Below are positions 17,606 through 26,458 of a stretch of DNA of 37,856 nt, piece after piece (the first letter of the stretch is position 1; the number at the start of each line of letters is the position of its first letter). Both the position numbers and the translations under genes were made by a program. Under the pieces are notes generated by a model. That model did no database searches and was not told the origin of the DNA. It was given only the letters and a program-made list of their open reading frames with translations. The stretch covers positions 1-37,856 of the forward strand of contig NZ_JAQYWB010000058.1 of assembly GCF_030145185.1 (NCBI RefSeq), in the 5' to 3' direction. This stretch comes from Desulfoluna sp. GTDB lineage: Bacteria; Desulfobacterota; Desulfobacteria; Desulfobacterales; Desulfolunaceae.

Positions 17606-17645
17606 CAAACAGAGCCCGGAGAAGGCTTCTCCGGGCTCTGTTTAC
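17606..17645 (-). terminator. Terminator of sulfotransferase 2
   Basis: AACAGAGCCCGGAGAAG pairs with CTTCTCCGGGCTCTGTT, a nearly perfect long hairpin with T-rich sequence on the minus-strand 3' side (TTTGTATTTT). It lies 46 bp past the stop of the sulfotransferase at 17691. The rest of 17384-17605 shows no gene. Confidence 0.85.
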
Positions 17646-17690
17646 CGCTGAAAGTGATTCACTCAGCCCTCCAACAAACCCTCAATGCCA

Positions 17691-19091
17691 TCAATAGGCA
17701 TGCATGGTGGGGCCGTCTTCTTCATCGTCCTCGTCATCCTCATCCTCGTCGTCGTCGTCGTCGTCGTCCACAACACCTGAGACTTTAAACGTCGAAACAT
17801 CAGGGGGAACCACTGCTGCCCCGGCAGCCGAGGGCAAGGTGGAAAACTCCGCACAATAGGCAGGCGCATAACGGTGAGCACGGAACACCGTGGAGTTAAA
17901 AAGATGGTTCGGTTTGTACGGGTTCACATATTCCCAGACAATTTTGTTGTCCGGCGTGATTTCAAAAAAACGCCCGTTCGCTCCGGAACAGATCAGGGTG
18001 TCCCCATTGGGTAAACGCTGCACGCCACTGATAAAACTTGAGAAATGACGACGCCCAATCTGGAAATCAGTCGATTCCCAAACCACGGTTCCCTTTTCAG
18101 CATCAAACTCAAGGGCCCGAGAGGTATTCGTGTACATACCGTTGTCATACACCATGATATGACCGGCACCGGGCAGGCCGGGGGGAATTTCATGCCCGTC
18201 ATGGGGGCCTCCAAGGGTTGTGTTCTTGGAGTGAACAAGCATGGATCCCGCATGACGAAACTTGACTTTATTCTCTTTTTTATCCAGATAAGCCACATTG
18301 CCAAACCGGGATTTGATCTTGCCTGTTTTACGATCCAGCACCATCACAGAATCTGTGTGGCGTGCGGAAAACACAAGATTGCCGTCGGCACGTTCATCAA
18401 TGTCATTGATATGCAGCCATTCGACGCGGGGATGAATGGGGCCCAGAATATCGAGATCAAGATCCGCATGTTTGTAAGCATGCCATTCCCAGACGACCTT
18501 CCCTTCAGGGCTCACTTCCACGAGCTTATCGCAGGCCATGTTCCCGCCCTTCAGCTCTGTGCCCTCCATCCCGCCCCGGACTTTCCTGACCATGTCCTTC
18601 GGCAGGAGCTCAAAGCTGACAAACAGGTAGTTGCCGTTGGCGAGCTTTTCGAAATCATGGTGCATCCCGGGATCGTAATATTTAAAAACTATCTTTCCGT
18701 CCCAGTCCAACTCATAAATCCAACCCGCAATGCCATCCAGGTCATATTTTACTGAGATACGATCCTTGGGAACCATCCGATCGGTCCGACCGGTTGCAAG
18801 CAGGTGCCCGTTGGGGAGCAATTTCACATGCAGCCCCGGAGGAAAGGGGAGCTTCCACTGATGCACAACCTCACCATTCATATCGATCAAATAGGCGTTT
18901 CCCGGCTTGTCATAAAAATCCGTCGCCCCGCGCATTCCATCCATGGGAGCAAACAGAGTGTACCCGTCAAAGGCATTGCCGGAATCATAAACCGTCGTGC
19001 CAGTGGGATAGACCGAAGGCCACGCCCACACAGTCGCAGACAGGGTCGCGACCAACGCAACCATGCCAAGCAATTGAAAGACTCTCTTCAT
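17691..19091 (-). CDS. Periplasmic arylsulfate sulfotransferase 2 with acidic tail
   Basis: 466 aa with a signal peptide (1-23, VWA|WP). It is the same PAPS-independent arylsulfotransferase family as the gene at 2904: mature N-terminus WPSVYPTGTTVYD, AYLIDMNGEVVHQW, GMHHDFEKLANGNYLF, GPHDGHEIPPGLPGAGHIMV and QRLPNGDTLICSGANG, then KIVWEYVNPY. After a short linker, it ends with about 20 almost pure Asp/Glu residues and GPTMHAY, encoded by a GTC/GAC microsatellite (17714-17769). The other copy lacks this tail. The ATG has AGGAGTC nearby and follows a sigma-54 promoter at 19139-19154. It is divergent from the sigma-54 activator at 19424, its likely regulator. Confidence 0.88.
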   Translation of the reverse strand: MKRVFQLLGMVALVATLSATVWAWPSVYPTGTTVYDSGNAFDGYTLFAPMDGMRGATDFYDKPGNAYLIDMNGEVVHQWKLPFPPGLHVKLLPNGHLLATGRTDRMVPKDRISVKYDLDGIAGWIYELDWDGKIVFKYYDPGMHHDFEKLANGNYLFVSFELLPKDMVRKVRGGMEGTELKGGNMACDKLVEVSPEGKVVWEWHAYKHADLDLDILGPIHPRVEWLHINDIDERADGNLVFSARHTDSVMVLDRKTGKIKSRFGNVAYLDKKENKVKFRHAGSMLVHSKNTTLGGPHDGHEIPPGLPGAGHIMVYDNGMYTNTSRALEFDAEKGTVVWESTDFQIGRRHFSSFISGVQRLPNGDTLICSGANGRFFEITPDNKIVWEYVNPYKPNHLFNSTVFRAHRYAPAYCAEFSTLPSAAGAAVVPPDVSTFKVSGVVDDDDDDDEDEDDEDDEEDGPTMHAY

Positions 19092-19138
19092 TACAAGACT
19101 CCTTTAATAAAACAAAATAAACAGACGGACTTACAAAT

Positions 19139-19154
19139 TGCAATTAACGTACCA
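19139..19154 (-). promoter_or_regulatory. Sigma-54 promoter of sulfotransferase 2
   Basis: On the minus strand TGGTACG-TTAA-TTGCA matches TGGCACG-N4-TTGCW at every conserved position except one T for C. Transcription would start near 19128, about 37 nt before the ATG at 19091. The 332-bp gap to the divergent activator gene contains no other gene. Confidence 0.8.
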
Positions 19155-19423
19155 CACACTTAACTACCTGTTATCAGCAATAGATACCATATCGTATAGT
19201 TTCCCATGAGTGCGGATTGCTGCACACCCACCCCCACGGTGTACGGCCCGGCACACGTCCCTTCCGACAGCTTCCTTTCAGACAAAAAAACCGCCGACCC
19301 AATGAAAAATAGCAGCCCACCCTCTGTAAAAAAAACGTATCCACCTCCAATTCTTGACAGGACCTCCATGGGCATTTATACCAACACGTCACCTTGACGC
19401 CCCCAACATTGGAGCCAAAACCC

Positions 19424-20827
19424 ATGATTGAACGCACCCTTGAAAATAAACGAACCCTCTTCTCCTTCGATCATGCCCCAGTGGGCATCGTCTGGCATGA
19501 TGCCGATGGCAAGATTATTCATGTCAACCGATACGCCTCACGCAAACTGGAGTATTCTCCAGAAGAGCTGGCCGGCTGTTACCTCTATAAGTTTGTCGTA
19601 CTGGACACCGGCAAAGAGAAAGGGTCTTATTATGGGGAGGCCCCCGGGGAAGGGACCCTTCATAACCTGTGCACCAAAACAGGAAAGGTAATTCCGGTCC
19701 AGGTTCTGGTCTACGGGGCCGACGCCGATGCAGGGGGCTTTGGCTGTGCATTTTTCACGGATATCACCGAAAAGGTAAGGCTTTCGGAGATTCTCCAGGC
19801 TTTTCAGCAAAAAAAAACGGGCCCCCATTCCAAGGGATCCCGCAATTGTCTCCCGCCGAATGAGAAAAACCCCAGAGAGGTCTTTCGAGATTTTATTGGA
19901 GAGAGTAAGGCCACCGGCGCCTTGTTCAAGCTGATCTGCTGCGTGGCCGCGACCCCCACCACGGTGCTTATCTCAGGAGAAACCGGCACCGGAAAAGAGC
20001 TGGTTGCACGCAAAATCCATGAACTAAGCGGGCGAAAAGAGAAAAGGCTCGTCAAGGTCAACTGCGCGACCCTGCCCGCCCACCTCGTAGAGGGGGAACT
20101 TTTCGGCTATGAACGGGGCGCCTTTACCGGTGCCCACGCCCGCAAACCCGGTCGTTTCGAGTTGGCAGACGGGGGCACTATTTTTCTCGATGAGATCGGT
20201 GAGATGCCCCTTGAAATCCAGGCGAAACTCTTGCGCGTGCTCCAGGAAGCTGAGTTCGAAAGACTGGGCGGGACCGCCACCCTAAAGGTAGATGTCCGCG
20301 TCATTGCCGCCACCAACCGGGACCTCCCGGAGCTGGTCCGCCAGGGACGGTTTCGAACCGATCTCTACTTTCGGCTCAACATCTTCCCCATCCACATCCC
20401 CCCCTTGCGGGAGCGCAAGGAGGATATTCCACTCCTCACCCAATTCTTCGTCAAAAATTTCTGCACCGTCCTCAACCGAATCCCGAAAACGGTCCCTTTA
20501 AAGTTTATGGATCGGTTAGACGCCCACGACTGGCCGGGCAACGTACGGGAGCTCCAAAACGTGGTAGAACGGGCCTGCATTCTCAGCACCGACGACAGCC
20601 TGGAGGCCGACTGCGTCACCTTTTCCTCTGTTCCGATGGGAGAACATGCAGACGCACCGCTCACCTTCGAAGAGAATGAACGCCGATATATCCTCTCAAT
20701 TCTGGAACAGACCCAGGGGAAAATCTTCGGCCCGGATGGCGCCGCGGTTATCATGCAGATCAACCCCCGAACCCTGATCTCCCGGATCAAAAAACTCGGT
20801 CTTTCAAGGCCCTCCACCGCGGCCTGA
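19424..20827 (+). CDS. PAS-domain sigma-54-dependent transcription activator
   Basis: 467 aa. An N-terminal PAS domain (about 8-130, [21 protein letters not shown], ending [10 protein letters not shown]) is followed by an AAA+ sigma-54 domain (about 165-395: [34 protein letters not shown]) and a short C-terminal HTH ([21 protein letters not shown]). It has no receiver domain, so it probably senses a cytoplasmic or redox signal directly through PAS. The ATG at 19424 is preceded by TTGGAG at 9 nt; a TTG at 19394 is unlikely. It lies between two sigma-54 promoters, sulfotransferase 2 (divergent) and rdhA (downstream), which makes it the best candidate activator of both. Confidence 0.92.
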   Translation: MIERTLENKRTLFSFDHAPVGIVWHDADGKIIHVNRYASRKLEYSPEELAGCYLYKFVVLDTGKEKGSYYGEAPGEGTLHNLCTKTGKVIPVQVLVYGADADAGGFGCAFFTDITEKVRLSEILQAFQQKKTGPHSKGSRNCLPPNEKNPREVFRDFIGESKATGALFKLICCVAATPTTVLISGETGTGKELVARKIHELSGRKEKRLVKVNCATLPAHLVEGELFGYERGAFTGAHARKPGRFELADGGTIFLDEIGEMPLEIQAKLLRVLQEAEFERLGGTATLKVDVRVIAATNRDLPELVRQGRFRTDLYFRLNIFPIHIPPLRERKEDIPLLTQFFVKNFCTVLNRIPKTVPLKFMDRLDAHDWPGNVRELQNVVERACILSTDDSLEADCVTFSSVPMGEHADAPLTFEENERRYILSILEQTQGKIFGPDGAAVIMQINPRTLISRIKKLGLSRPSTAA

Positions 20828-20852
20828 AACAAAGCACCCGGAACCGCCCGGC

Positions 20853-20866
20853 GATGATATATCATC
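20853..20866. promoter_or_regulatory. Palindromic candidate enhancer site upstream of rdhA
   Basis: GATGATATATCATC is a perfect 14-bp palindrome about 135 bp upstream of the rdhA sigma-54 promoter, a usual position for an activator binding site. A second GATG-containing half site (gtgatgacatc) follows within 20 bp. Confidence 0.4.
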
Positions 20867-20985
20867 CCTTGTGATGACATCGCATCCCCTTCGCTTTTTT
20901 TGTCCACGACCTCGTCTCCCAGACGTAGAATTCTCTCCCATAATTTCAGGACTATGTCCCCTTTCGCCCCGAACAGCCTTCATCC

Positions 20986-21001
20986 TGGCACGCCTTATGC
21001 T
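20986..21001 (+). promoter_or_regulatory. Sigma-54 promoter of the rdh operon
   Basis: TGGCACG-CCTT-ATGCT is an almost exact RpoN promoter with GG and GC at the right spacing. The predicted start is near 21012, giving a leader of about 105 nt to the rdhA ATG. Confidence 0.85.
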
Positions 21002-21116
21002 GAATTTAAGTGCCGGGCTCACCCAATCATGAGCCGTCACCCACAAAACCAGCCCGGCATCGGAACATACGCAGGTATCGACCGAGCCGAACCGGATTCA
21101 ACCGGAAGGAGGATCG

Positions 21117-22406
21117 ATGGATTCTGACGAAGGATCAAAAAAAGACGTCACACTGAGCCGACGAAAATTTGTCAAGCTCGGAGCCGCATCGGCCGTGGCA
21201 GGGTCTGCCATGATGGCAAGCCTGCCCTCACAGGTCATGGCAGAGGCCTCAAAAGGCATCACCGGCAAACAAACCTTATCAAGCTTGCCCAACAAAATTG
21301 ACAATACCGTTTACCAGCGGTTCCACCAAAAAAACACCGCCTTCTGCCAGGCCATCACGGGAACTTTTCCCGAAGGAAGACAAGCTCTGGGCATGCTGGG
21401 CAGCACATCAAACGAACTGGGCCAGCGCACCCTGGACAAAGCAATCTCAGATGCAGGTTGGTATATCGATTCCCTCATCGCCGATGGGGCCTCCACCTCG
21501 AGCCCGGATACCGTGGCCTACGCCCGAGACAACGAAACCGCCCCGGAGCGCTACGATTTTTCATCCCCCGAAGAAGCCGCGCATTATGTGAAGAAAGCCG
21601 CCCGCTTCCTGGGAGCCGACCTCGTGGGGATCACCCCCTACGACGAACGCTGGACCTATGCCTCGTTCTACAACCCGCAAAAGCAAAAAAGCCTGCCACC
21701 GGACCTCCCCTTCACCCCGAAGTCTGTCATCGTCATGGCCTTTGAGATGGATTATGAAGCCATGACCACTGCCCCTTCCGGGGTCTCCGGCGGCGCCGTG
21801 GGGCTCGGGTATTCCCAAATGGCGATCACCGGTGCCTCCATGCGCAAATTCCTCACCAACATCGGCTACAAAACCTTTGCCGCTGGCAATGACGTGGCCT
21901 TGAGCGTCCCCTACGGCATGGCCGCAGGACTGGGAGAAGCCGCTCGAAACGGGATCCTGGTGACCTACGAATATGGCCCCCGCGTGCGTATCGGCAAGAT
22001 CTTCACCGAGCTGGACCTGGCCTGCGACAGCCCCGTGAGCTTCGGGGTGCAGCATTTTTGCGAAACATGCATGCTCTGCGCCGATGCCTGCCCCGGCCAC
22101 GCCATCTCCACCGAGAAACTGCCCTCCTTTGCCGTCAACAATGAGTGCAACAACCCCGGCGTCTCAAAATGGGCCATCGATGCCAAAAAATGCCTGCTGG
22201 CCTGGGGGAAAACCAAAAGCGACTGCGCCACCTGTGTCACCAGCTGCCCCTACAACAAGCCCGATTTCTGGCACCACCGCCTGGTGGATAAGGTCAACCG
22301 CCTGATGCCCGGCCCGGTCCATTCGGTCATGCGGGAGATGGACAAACTGTTCGGCTATGGCAACTCCTTTGACAAAAAGGCCGTAGATCTTTTCTGGAAA
22401 TCATAA
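21117..22406 (+). CDS. rdhA: Reductive dehalogenase catalytic subunit (RdhA)
   Basis: 429-aa corrinoid/Fe-S enzyme that removes halide from organohalides as a terminal respiratory electron acceptor. The twin-arginine signal is SRRKFVKLGAAS (Arg 15-16). Two ferredoxin-type clusters lie at the C-terminus: Cys 315, 318, 321, 325 (CETCMLCADACP), then Cys 359, 370, 373, 377 (ending CATCVTSCP). The central region has RdhA-type segments such as the one near residue 160 (FLGADLVGITPYDERW). No DxHxxG cobalamin motif is expected in this family and none is seen. AAGGAGG is 6 nt before the ATG. It is followed by rdhB after 20 bp. It is a little shorter than many RdhA. Substrate not deducible; bromophenols are likely by analogy with marine Desulfobacterota. 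Confidence 0.93.
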   Translation: MDSDEGSKKDVTLSRRKFVKLGAASAVAGSAMMASLPSQVMAEASKGITGKQTLSSLPNKIDNTVYQRFHQKNTAFCQAITGTFPEGRQALGMLGSTSNELGQRTLDKAISDAGWYIDSLIADGASTSSPDTVAYARDNETAPERYDFSSPEEAAHYVKKAARFLGADLVGITPYDERWTYASFYNPQKQKSLPPDLPFTPKSVIVMAFEMDYEAMTTAPSGVSGGAVGLGYSQMAITGASMRKFLTNIGYKTFAAGNDVALSVPYGMAAGLGEAARNGILVTYEYGPRVRIGKIFTELDLACDSPVSFGVQHFCETCMLCADACPGHAISTEKLPSFAVNNECNNPGVSKWAIDAKKCLLAWGKTKSDCATCVTSCPYNKPDFWHHRLVDKVNRLMPGPVHSVMREMDKLFGYGNSFDKKAVDLFWKS

Positions 22407-22426
22407 TCGAGACAAGGAGCACACAG

Positions 22427-22711
22427 ATGGGTGTATTCAGCGGTATAGAAATTCTTTTCTTCTTCCTCGGGGTCATCACCACCCTGGGGGTTCTCGGCAT
22501 CATCTACCTGAAACAGAAACGGCAAGCGGGACCACTGAGCCTTTTTCTCTCGGCAAGCGGTCTCTTTCTCCTTGTTTTCGCCCTGGCCTGGTCCATGAGC
22601 TCCATCATCGAGCACGAACACCAGGCCGCCAACATGGGCCTTCTTTTCTTTGGGCTGCCCGCCATCCTGCTCCTCGGCATGGCGTGGAAAAAGCTGCCTG
22701 AAAAAAGATAA
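22427..22711 (+). CDS. rdhB: Reductive dehalogenase membrane anchor (RdhB)
   Basis: 94 aa with three predicted transmembrane helices (about 7-27, 36-58 and 68-86), the usual size and topology of RdhB. These proteins anchor RdhA to the outer face of the cytoplasmic membrane. The connecting segment SMSSIIEHEHQAANMG would lie near the enzyme. Assignment rests on size, topology and position right after rdhA with an AAGGAG 8 nt before its ATG. Confidence 0.85.
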   Translation: MGVFSGIEILFFFLGVITTLGVLGIIYLKQKRQAGPLSLFLSASGLFLLVFALAWSMSSIIEHEHQAANMGLLFFGLPAILLLGMAWKKLPEKR

Positions 22712-22720
22712 GAGGCACGG

Positions 22721-23215
22721 CCTCCGGCGGCAAGGTGTGCCACCTTGAAAGCTGGTTTGCGAATGCGCATCGGGAGTCGTAACTCCGGGTTGAAATGCGT
22801 CCGCATTCGCGTGAAGTGCAAGGAGACGCACAGTGCGTTGCAAGTGCATGAGCTGTGAGTGGGCAGAATTCAACTCAGCCGTTGACTTTAACCGGAATAA
22901 CTCCGGCGGCAAGGTGGCGCCACCTTGAAAGCGGATTTGCGAATGCTCTACGTCTGTCGGGACTTTCAGCACCTCACGTCCGCATTCGCGTGAAGGGTGA
23001 GGAGATGCATCGTACGTCGCAAGTGCATAAGCTGCCGGTTCATCCGTATCAATTCACGGATTGACATGAATCGGTATAACTTCGACGGGAGGGGAAAAAC
23101 ACCTCGAAAGCGGGTTTGCGAATGCCCTGCAGCCGCCGGGGCTTTCAGCACCTCGCGTCCGCATTCGCGTGAAGGATGAGGAGGTGCATCGAATGAACGA
23201 TGACACCGGGCTACG
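22721..23215. repeat. Tandem ~180-bp GC-rich repeats (family R2) between rdhB and rdhC
   Basis: Three units start at about 22721, 22901 and 23081 (the last shorter). Each has ctccggcggcaaggt followed by a hairpin (AAGGTGGCGCCACCTT is a perfect palindrome at 22911-22926), gtttgcgaatgc and its inverse gcattcgcgtgaag about 50 bp later, then attgacat-aa-ccg. Similar units occur at 30603, 31569, 33100, 33719 and 34708. No convincing ORF: translations on both strands lack start signals. Confidence 0.8.
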
Positions 23216-23286
23216 GCGCGACAAGCGAAGGTACGGAGCATTTGCGAACCTGCTTAACCAGTTTAAAAACAGAGAAAACACACCCC

Positions 23287-24462
23287 ATGGACATGACAAA
23301 AACACTCACGGCCCTTGCCCTTCTGACCCTTATGGGGGCCATGGCCTACGGACGAAGCACCACCGAAAACAAAACGTTCCAGTTTCTAAAAGACTCTTAC
23401 ACGGCATGCTCCGTCGTAAAATCAGACGCTTCACCGGAATCATACCGGGTCATCGAGAAAGGGCATCTGAAATATCTTATCACCCCGGGCCGGGCCACGG
23501 GCTGGGGCGGCCCCATGACCGTGGCCCCGGTGATGACCCCGGAGCTCATCCTTGAAAAAGTCCTGGTGACAGAACATCGGGAAACCCCGGTATTTTTTGA
23601 TTACCTCACAGCAAACCATTTTTTCTCTCAATTCAAAGGCAAAAAACCCCAGGACGCTGTTCGCATCGGAAAAAACATCGACACCGTCAGCGGGGCCACG
23701 ATCTCCTCCATCGCCATCACCCGGGCCGTCCGATCGGGCATGGACATGGCCTCCCACGAACTGAATGGAACAGCACTCCCCCCGCAGGCCCTCTCCTGGT
23801 CCGCAGGACGGGATGAAGCGCTGCTCCTCGGGCTCTACGTGGCCGTCATCACCTGCACCCTACTCAAGCTCAGGAAAGCCAGGCTGCCCATGCTGGCCCT
23901 CAGCTTTCTTTTCCTGGGCCTGATGATGAAGCGCCCTGTCTCTGTCTCCAATATCGCTGCCCTCTTCATGGGGCATGGCCCATCCCCCGGCGAAAACATC
24001 TTCTGGTGGTTGCTGGTTCCGGGAAGTCTGGCCCTGGTCATCATCCTCGGCAAAAATGTCTATTGCTCCTGGATCTGCCCGTTTGGGGCCATTCAAGAGC
24101 TCATCTCCCGAACCGGAGGGCTGAACACCCCAGTCCCCAAAGCCCTTCAATCCGGCCTCAAAACGGCTGCCAAGGGGGGCACATGGCTGGCCCTGATGGT
24201 TGCCTTCGGCTCCGGCAACGCGGCCCACGCCGCCATCGAGCCCTTTGCCACCCTTTTTGGACTCAAAGGAACCACGGTCCAATGGTACCTTGTCTCCCTG
24301 GTTCTCGTGGGAGCCTTTTTCATTCCCCGATTCTGGTGCCGCTTTTTCTGCCCGGCCGGGGTCTGCTTTCGAAGCGCATCCGGGCTCCGTCGCTCCATCA
24401 AACGAGGGATTCACATTCAACCATCCATGAATAAGGCGGATCATGAAACATTTCCGAATTAA
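23287..24462 (+). CDS. rdhC: RdhC/NosR-like FMN-binding membrane protein
   Basis: 391 aa. A signal/anchor helix is followed by a periplasmic FMN-binding domain with the SGAT flavinylation motif (SGATISS, Thr 138), then about five transmembrane helices, and two CxxxCP motifs (CSWICPFGAIQEL and CRFFCPAGVCF) on the cytoplasmic side. This is the architecture of NosR/NirI and PceC/RdhC, thought to pass electrons from the quinone pool or to help maturation of the dehalogenase. I chose the ATG at 23287; the ribosome-binding site there is weak, and the earlier frame start at 23200 lies in repeat DNA. It is separated from rdhB by 575 bp of repeats. Confidence 0.85.
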   Translation: MDMTKTLTALALLTLMGAMAYGRSTTENKTFQFLKDSYTACSVVKSDASPESYRVIEKGHLKYLITPGRATGWGGPMTVAPVMTPELILEKVLVTEHRETPVFFDYLTANHFFSQFKGKKPQDAVRIGKNIDTVSGATISSIAITRAVRSGMDMASHELNGTALPPQALSWSAGRDEALLLGLYVAVITCTLLKLRKARLPMLALSFLFLGLMMKRPVSVSNIAALFMGHGPSPGENIFWWLLVPGSLALVIILGKNVYCSWICPFGAIQELISRTGGLNTPVPKALQSGLKTAAKGGTWLALMVAFGSGNAAHAAIEPFATLFGLKGTTVQWYLVSLVLVGAFFIPRFWCRFFCPAGVCFRSASGLRRSIKRGIHIQPSMNKADHETFPN

Positions 24463-24535
24463 AGAGACAGTGATTATCACCGGAGTGGTACTCATCCATG
24501 GGCTGCTCCTGATCAGCCTGCTGACGAAGCTTTGA
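24443..24535 (+). CDS. 30-aa single-TM microprotein overlapping the end of rdhC
   Basis: The ATG lies inside the 3' end of rdhC, with AAGGCGGATC directly upstream, and overlaps it by 20 bp in another frame. The product is one hydrophobic helix with a basic N-terminus (MKHFRIKETVII, ending LLTKL). Coupling and spacing are typical of a real microprotein, but it has no homologue that I recognise. Confidence 0.45.
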   Translation: MKHFRIKETVIITGVVLIHGLLLISLLTKL

Positions 24536-24540
24536 AAAAG

Positions 24541-24569
24541 TTGACAACCCTCCCCCACTTAAATTATAT
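24541..24569 (+). promoter_or_regulatory. Sigma-70-type promoter of thiM-thiE
   Basis: TTGACA at 24541-24546 and TTATAT at 24564-24569 with 17-bp spacing. Placement about 37 bp before the TPP riboswitch is right for it to be transcribed. Confidence 0.55.
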
Positions 24570-24605
24570 GAATCTGCGTCAAAACAAACAGCTCACAAGA
24601 GGTAT

Positions 24606-24679
24606 CAATGCAGGGGTGGCTTAAGGCCTGAGATCATACCCGTCGAACCTGATCCGGATAATGCCGGCGAAGGGAATTG
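24606..24679 (+). promoter_or_regulatory. TPP riboswitch (THI element)
   Basis: Contains the conserved THI box parts in order: caggggtg, CTGAGAT near 24628, ACCCGTCGAACCTGATC, then cggataatgccggcgaaggg. P1 is closed by CAAT (24606-24609) and ATTG (24676-24679). Thiamine pyrophosphate binding would repress thiM-thiE, about 97 bp downstream. Confidence 0.92.
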
Positions 24680-24776
24680 CGAAGAACGTCGATCTCTTTA
24701 TGTAAAAATATACTACCTTGAAGTCCTCCTCAGCCATTTTTTTAAAAGATGACACATTAAAAAAAAGGATGAGATC

Positions 24777-25621
24777 ATGAACAACCTTGCCCTGAAAGCA
24801 GCAGAAAACCTGTCTAAAATCAGAGAAACCAAACCCCTGATCCATAACATCACCAATTACGTGGTCATGAACTACACCGCCAATGTCCTTCTCTCCATGG
24901 GCGCGTCTCCGGTGATGGCCCATGCGGAAAACGAGGTGGAGGAGATGGTCTCCTTTGCAGGCGCCCTGGTTCTCAATATCGGCACCTTAAGTGATGCCTG
25001 GATCCACAGCATGATCAAGGCGGGAATCAAGGCGCGTGAGATGGGAACCCCCGTGATTCTGGACCCCGTGGGGTCTGGTGCGACCACCCTTCGGACCCGG
25101 ACCGCCAATCAAATCATCCGGGAGACCGGCGTTACCCTGATCCGCGGAAACGCCTCAGAGATCCTCTCCCTTCGAAAAGCCGATTCCAGGACCCGCGGTG
25201 TGGATGCCATACACAGCGTCGAGGATGCGGCAGGTATTGCCCCCGTCCTGGCAAAAGAGCTGGGAACAACTCTTGCCATCACCGGCCCGGAAGATATCGT
25301 CACCGATGGCACCCGCATGGCCCGAATTATCGGCGGTCATCCCCTGATGACAAAGGTGACAGGCACGGGCTGTTCGGCCACAGCCATCGCAGGGGCCTTT
25401 TCCGCCGTGGACCCGGACCCCTTCTCAGCCGCCTGCTCGGCCCTGGCCTTTTTCGGACTGGCAGGAAAAAAAGCAGGGGAATCATCCTCTGCACCGGGAA
25501 GCTTTATGATCGCTCTTCTGGATGCTCTGTATACCCTCACCCCCGATGAGGTGAAAAGCGAGTGTCAGATTCTCCCCATCGCCCCGGAGGATTTTTCCGA
25601 TTGCCTGAAGAAGAATGCCTG

Positions 25622-25622
<1 letters not shown>
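24777..25622 (+). CDS. thiM: Hydroxyethylthiazole kinase ThiM
   Basis: 281-aa ribokinase-like enzyme that phosphorylates 4-methyl-5-(2-hydroxyethyl)thiazole for thiamine salvage. Family marks are HNITNYVVMNYTANVLLSMG near residue 23, LDPVGSGATTLRT, LIRGNASEI and the C-terminal VTGTGCSATAIAGAF phosphate/anion hole. Normal family length. AAGGATGAGATC precedes the ATG. It starts a riboswitch-controlled operon with thiE. Confidence 0.95.
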
Positions 25623-26281
<659 letters not shown>

Positions 26282-26286
26282 CATGT

Positions 26287-26330
26287 CCGGGGCCGCCCGC
26301 CATAAATGTCTGCAGACGGCCCCGGTTTGT
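26287..26330 (+). terminator. Terminator after thiE
   Basis: CCGGGGCCG (26287-26295) pairs with CGGCCCCGG (26317-26325) around a 21-nt loop, followed by TTTGT. It lies 6 bp past thiE. Confidence 0.7.
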
Positions 26331-26386
26331 AACCATTCAGCTCAGGAAAAGCAGCCTCCGGCGTAAATCCGAAATATGTATTTAAA

Positions 26387-26440
26387 ACCTGTTTATTAAA
26401 CTTTTCAAAAGTTTAGCCCCCGGCAGGGCCGCCGGAGGCA
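26387..26440 (-). repeat. Inverted copy of the 34537-34589 repeat
   Basis: About 54 bp nearly identical to 34537-34589 on the opposite strand: cctgtttattaaac, then a perfect AAACTTTT-C-AAAAGTTT hairpin, then gcccccggcagggccgccgg. It lies just downstream of the thiE terminator, as the other copy lies downstream of the flavodoxin-like gene. Confidence 0.7.
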
Positions 26441-26458
26441 CAAGCAGCCCGCACCCCA

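Noticed and set aside
22721-23215. CRISPR array
   Set aside because: Units are about 180 bp with related, not unique, intervening sequence, and there are no cas genes.
22355-23305. Reverse-strand frames over the tandem repeats that share ...LMHLQRT...HANAD-like strings
   Set aside because: The shared strings reflect DNA repeat conservation. Starts are missing and composition is not protein-like.
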